Origin: Acidisphaera sp035272265
GTDB taxonomy: Bacteria > Pseudomonadota > Alphaproteobacteria > Acetobacterales > Acetobacteraceae
DNA: 20,930 bases
Reading direction: 5' to 3'
NCBI GenBank assembly: GCA_035272265.1
Contig: DATEQV010000190.1
Span: 1-20,930 of the forward strand
Numbering within the stretch: the first letter of the stretch is position 1; each line of letters opens with the position of its first letter. The notes below the pieces were generated by a model that saw only the letters and a list, made by a program, of their open reading frames with translations, made no database searches and was not told where the DNA came from. Made by a program: the position numbers and the translations under genes. This document shows, piece by piece, positions 20,818 to 20,930 of this stretch.

Positions 20818-20857
20818 AGAAAGTCGTGGATGGCCGGGACAAGCCCGGCCATGACGG
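20818..20857 (+). repeat. REP-type palindrome, copy 3 (right inverted repeat of the GIY-YIG unit)
   Basis: Hairpin GGCCGGG-ACAAG-CCCGGCC with flanks AGAAAGTCGTGGAT and ATGACGG. Compared with copy 2 both bases of the loop-closing pair are changed (C-G to G-C), so the stem is preserved. It begins 31 bases after the GIY-YIG stop codon. Confidence 0.9.
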
Positions 20858-20895
20858 GTTGGGGAGGGCCGGTGGACCGGGCCGGGCGGCCGGGG

Positions 20896-20930
20896 CTACT
20901 CGGCCGCCATGCGTGGGGCCTCGGCCATTG
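20896..20930 (-). CDS. Possible 3' end of a minus-strand gene
   Basis: On the minus strand an open frame enters from the window edge and ends in MAEAPRMAAE followed by TAG (20898-20896). The C-terminal sequence looks like a plausible protein end, and the REP repeat just beyond it is where intergenic DNA would be. Only ten residues are visible, so neither family nor reality can be established. Confidence 0.3.
   Translation of the reverse strand, partial: MAEAPRMAAE

Overview
The window is high-GC bacterial chromosome with tight gene packing, stop/start overlaps, strong G/C bias at third codon positions, and two kinds of intergenic palindromic repeat whose general form (GTCATTGCGAG... and GTCGTGGATGGCCGG...) is familiar from Alphaproteobacteria. 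I read it as an alphaproteobacterium, plausibly Rhodospirillales or Acetobacteraceae-like. The taxon is inference; there is no rRNA or marker gene here to settle it. No phage, CRISPR or integrase genes are visible.

Layout. (1) 1-4229, plus strand: the tail of a citrate lyase operon, citD (partial)-citE-citF-citX-citG, with overlapping or nearly abutting genes. CitD carries the prosthetic group, CitE and CitF are the lyase and transferase subunits, and CitG and CitX make and attach the prosthetic group. Together they would cleave citrate to acetate and oxaloacetate. (2) 4243-4325: tRNA-Tyr on the minus strand with its own promoter. (3) 4431-6837, plus: an RlmB/TrmH-family rRNA methyltransferase with an unusual ~200-residue Asp/Arg/Pro-rich disordered N-terminus, a 2-keto-4-pentenoate hydratase/FAH-family enzyme overlapping it by 4 bases, and a 72-aa unknown. 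(4) 6919-9866, minus: a likely three-gene operon (exported alpha/beta hydrolase, flavin reductase-like gene with an apparent one-base frameshift, MFS transporter) preceded by a near-perfect 20-bp palindrome. (5) 9958-12898, minus: a composite palindromic repeat, an EamA transporter, and two tandem paralogous D-2-hydroxyacid dehydrogenases. (6) 12982-17451, plus, divergent from the dehydrogenases: M20 amidohydrolase, FAD-dependent amine/amino-acid oxidoreductase (apparently starting at CTG), and a HyuA-type ATP-dependent hydantoinase/oxoprolinase subunit. This resembles a hydantoin/N-carbamoyl amino acid degradation set, but no HyuB partner is in view. (7) 17512-19120, plus: an exported Sel1-repeat protein and a small three-helix membrane protein. 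(8) 18686-20146, minus: an unrecognised Arg/His/Cys-rich protein whose 3' part runs through a second composite repeat and antisense to the membrane protein. (9) 20258-20857: three copies of a short REP-type palindrome, a degenerate tandem array, and a GIY-YIG nuclease gene between two inverted REP copies. The last bases may be the 3' end of a minus-strand gene.

The most interesting unit is 20427-20857. A 96-aa GIY-YIG nuclease gene sits nearly centrally between 40-bp inverted repeats that differ at only two positions. Those two positions pair with each other, so the differences preserve the hairpin. It looks like a minimal nuclease-plus-palindrome element, analogous in layout (not homologous) to RAYT/REP units.
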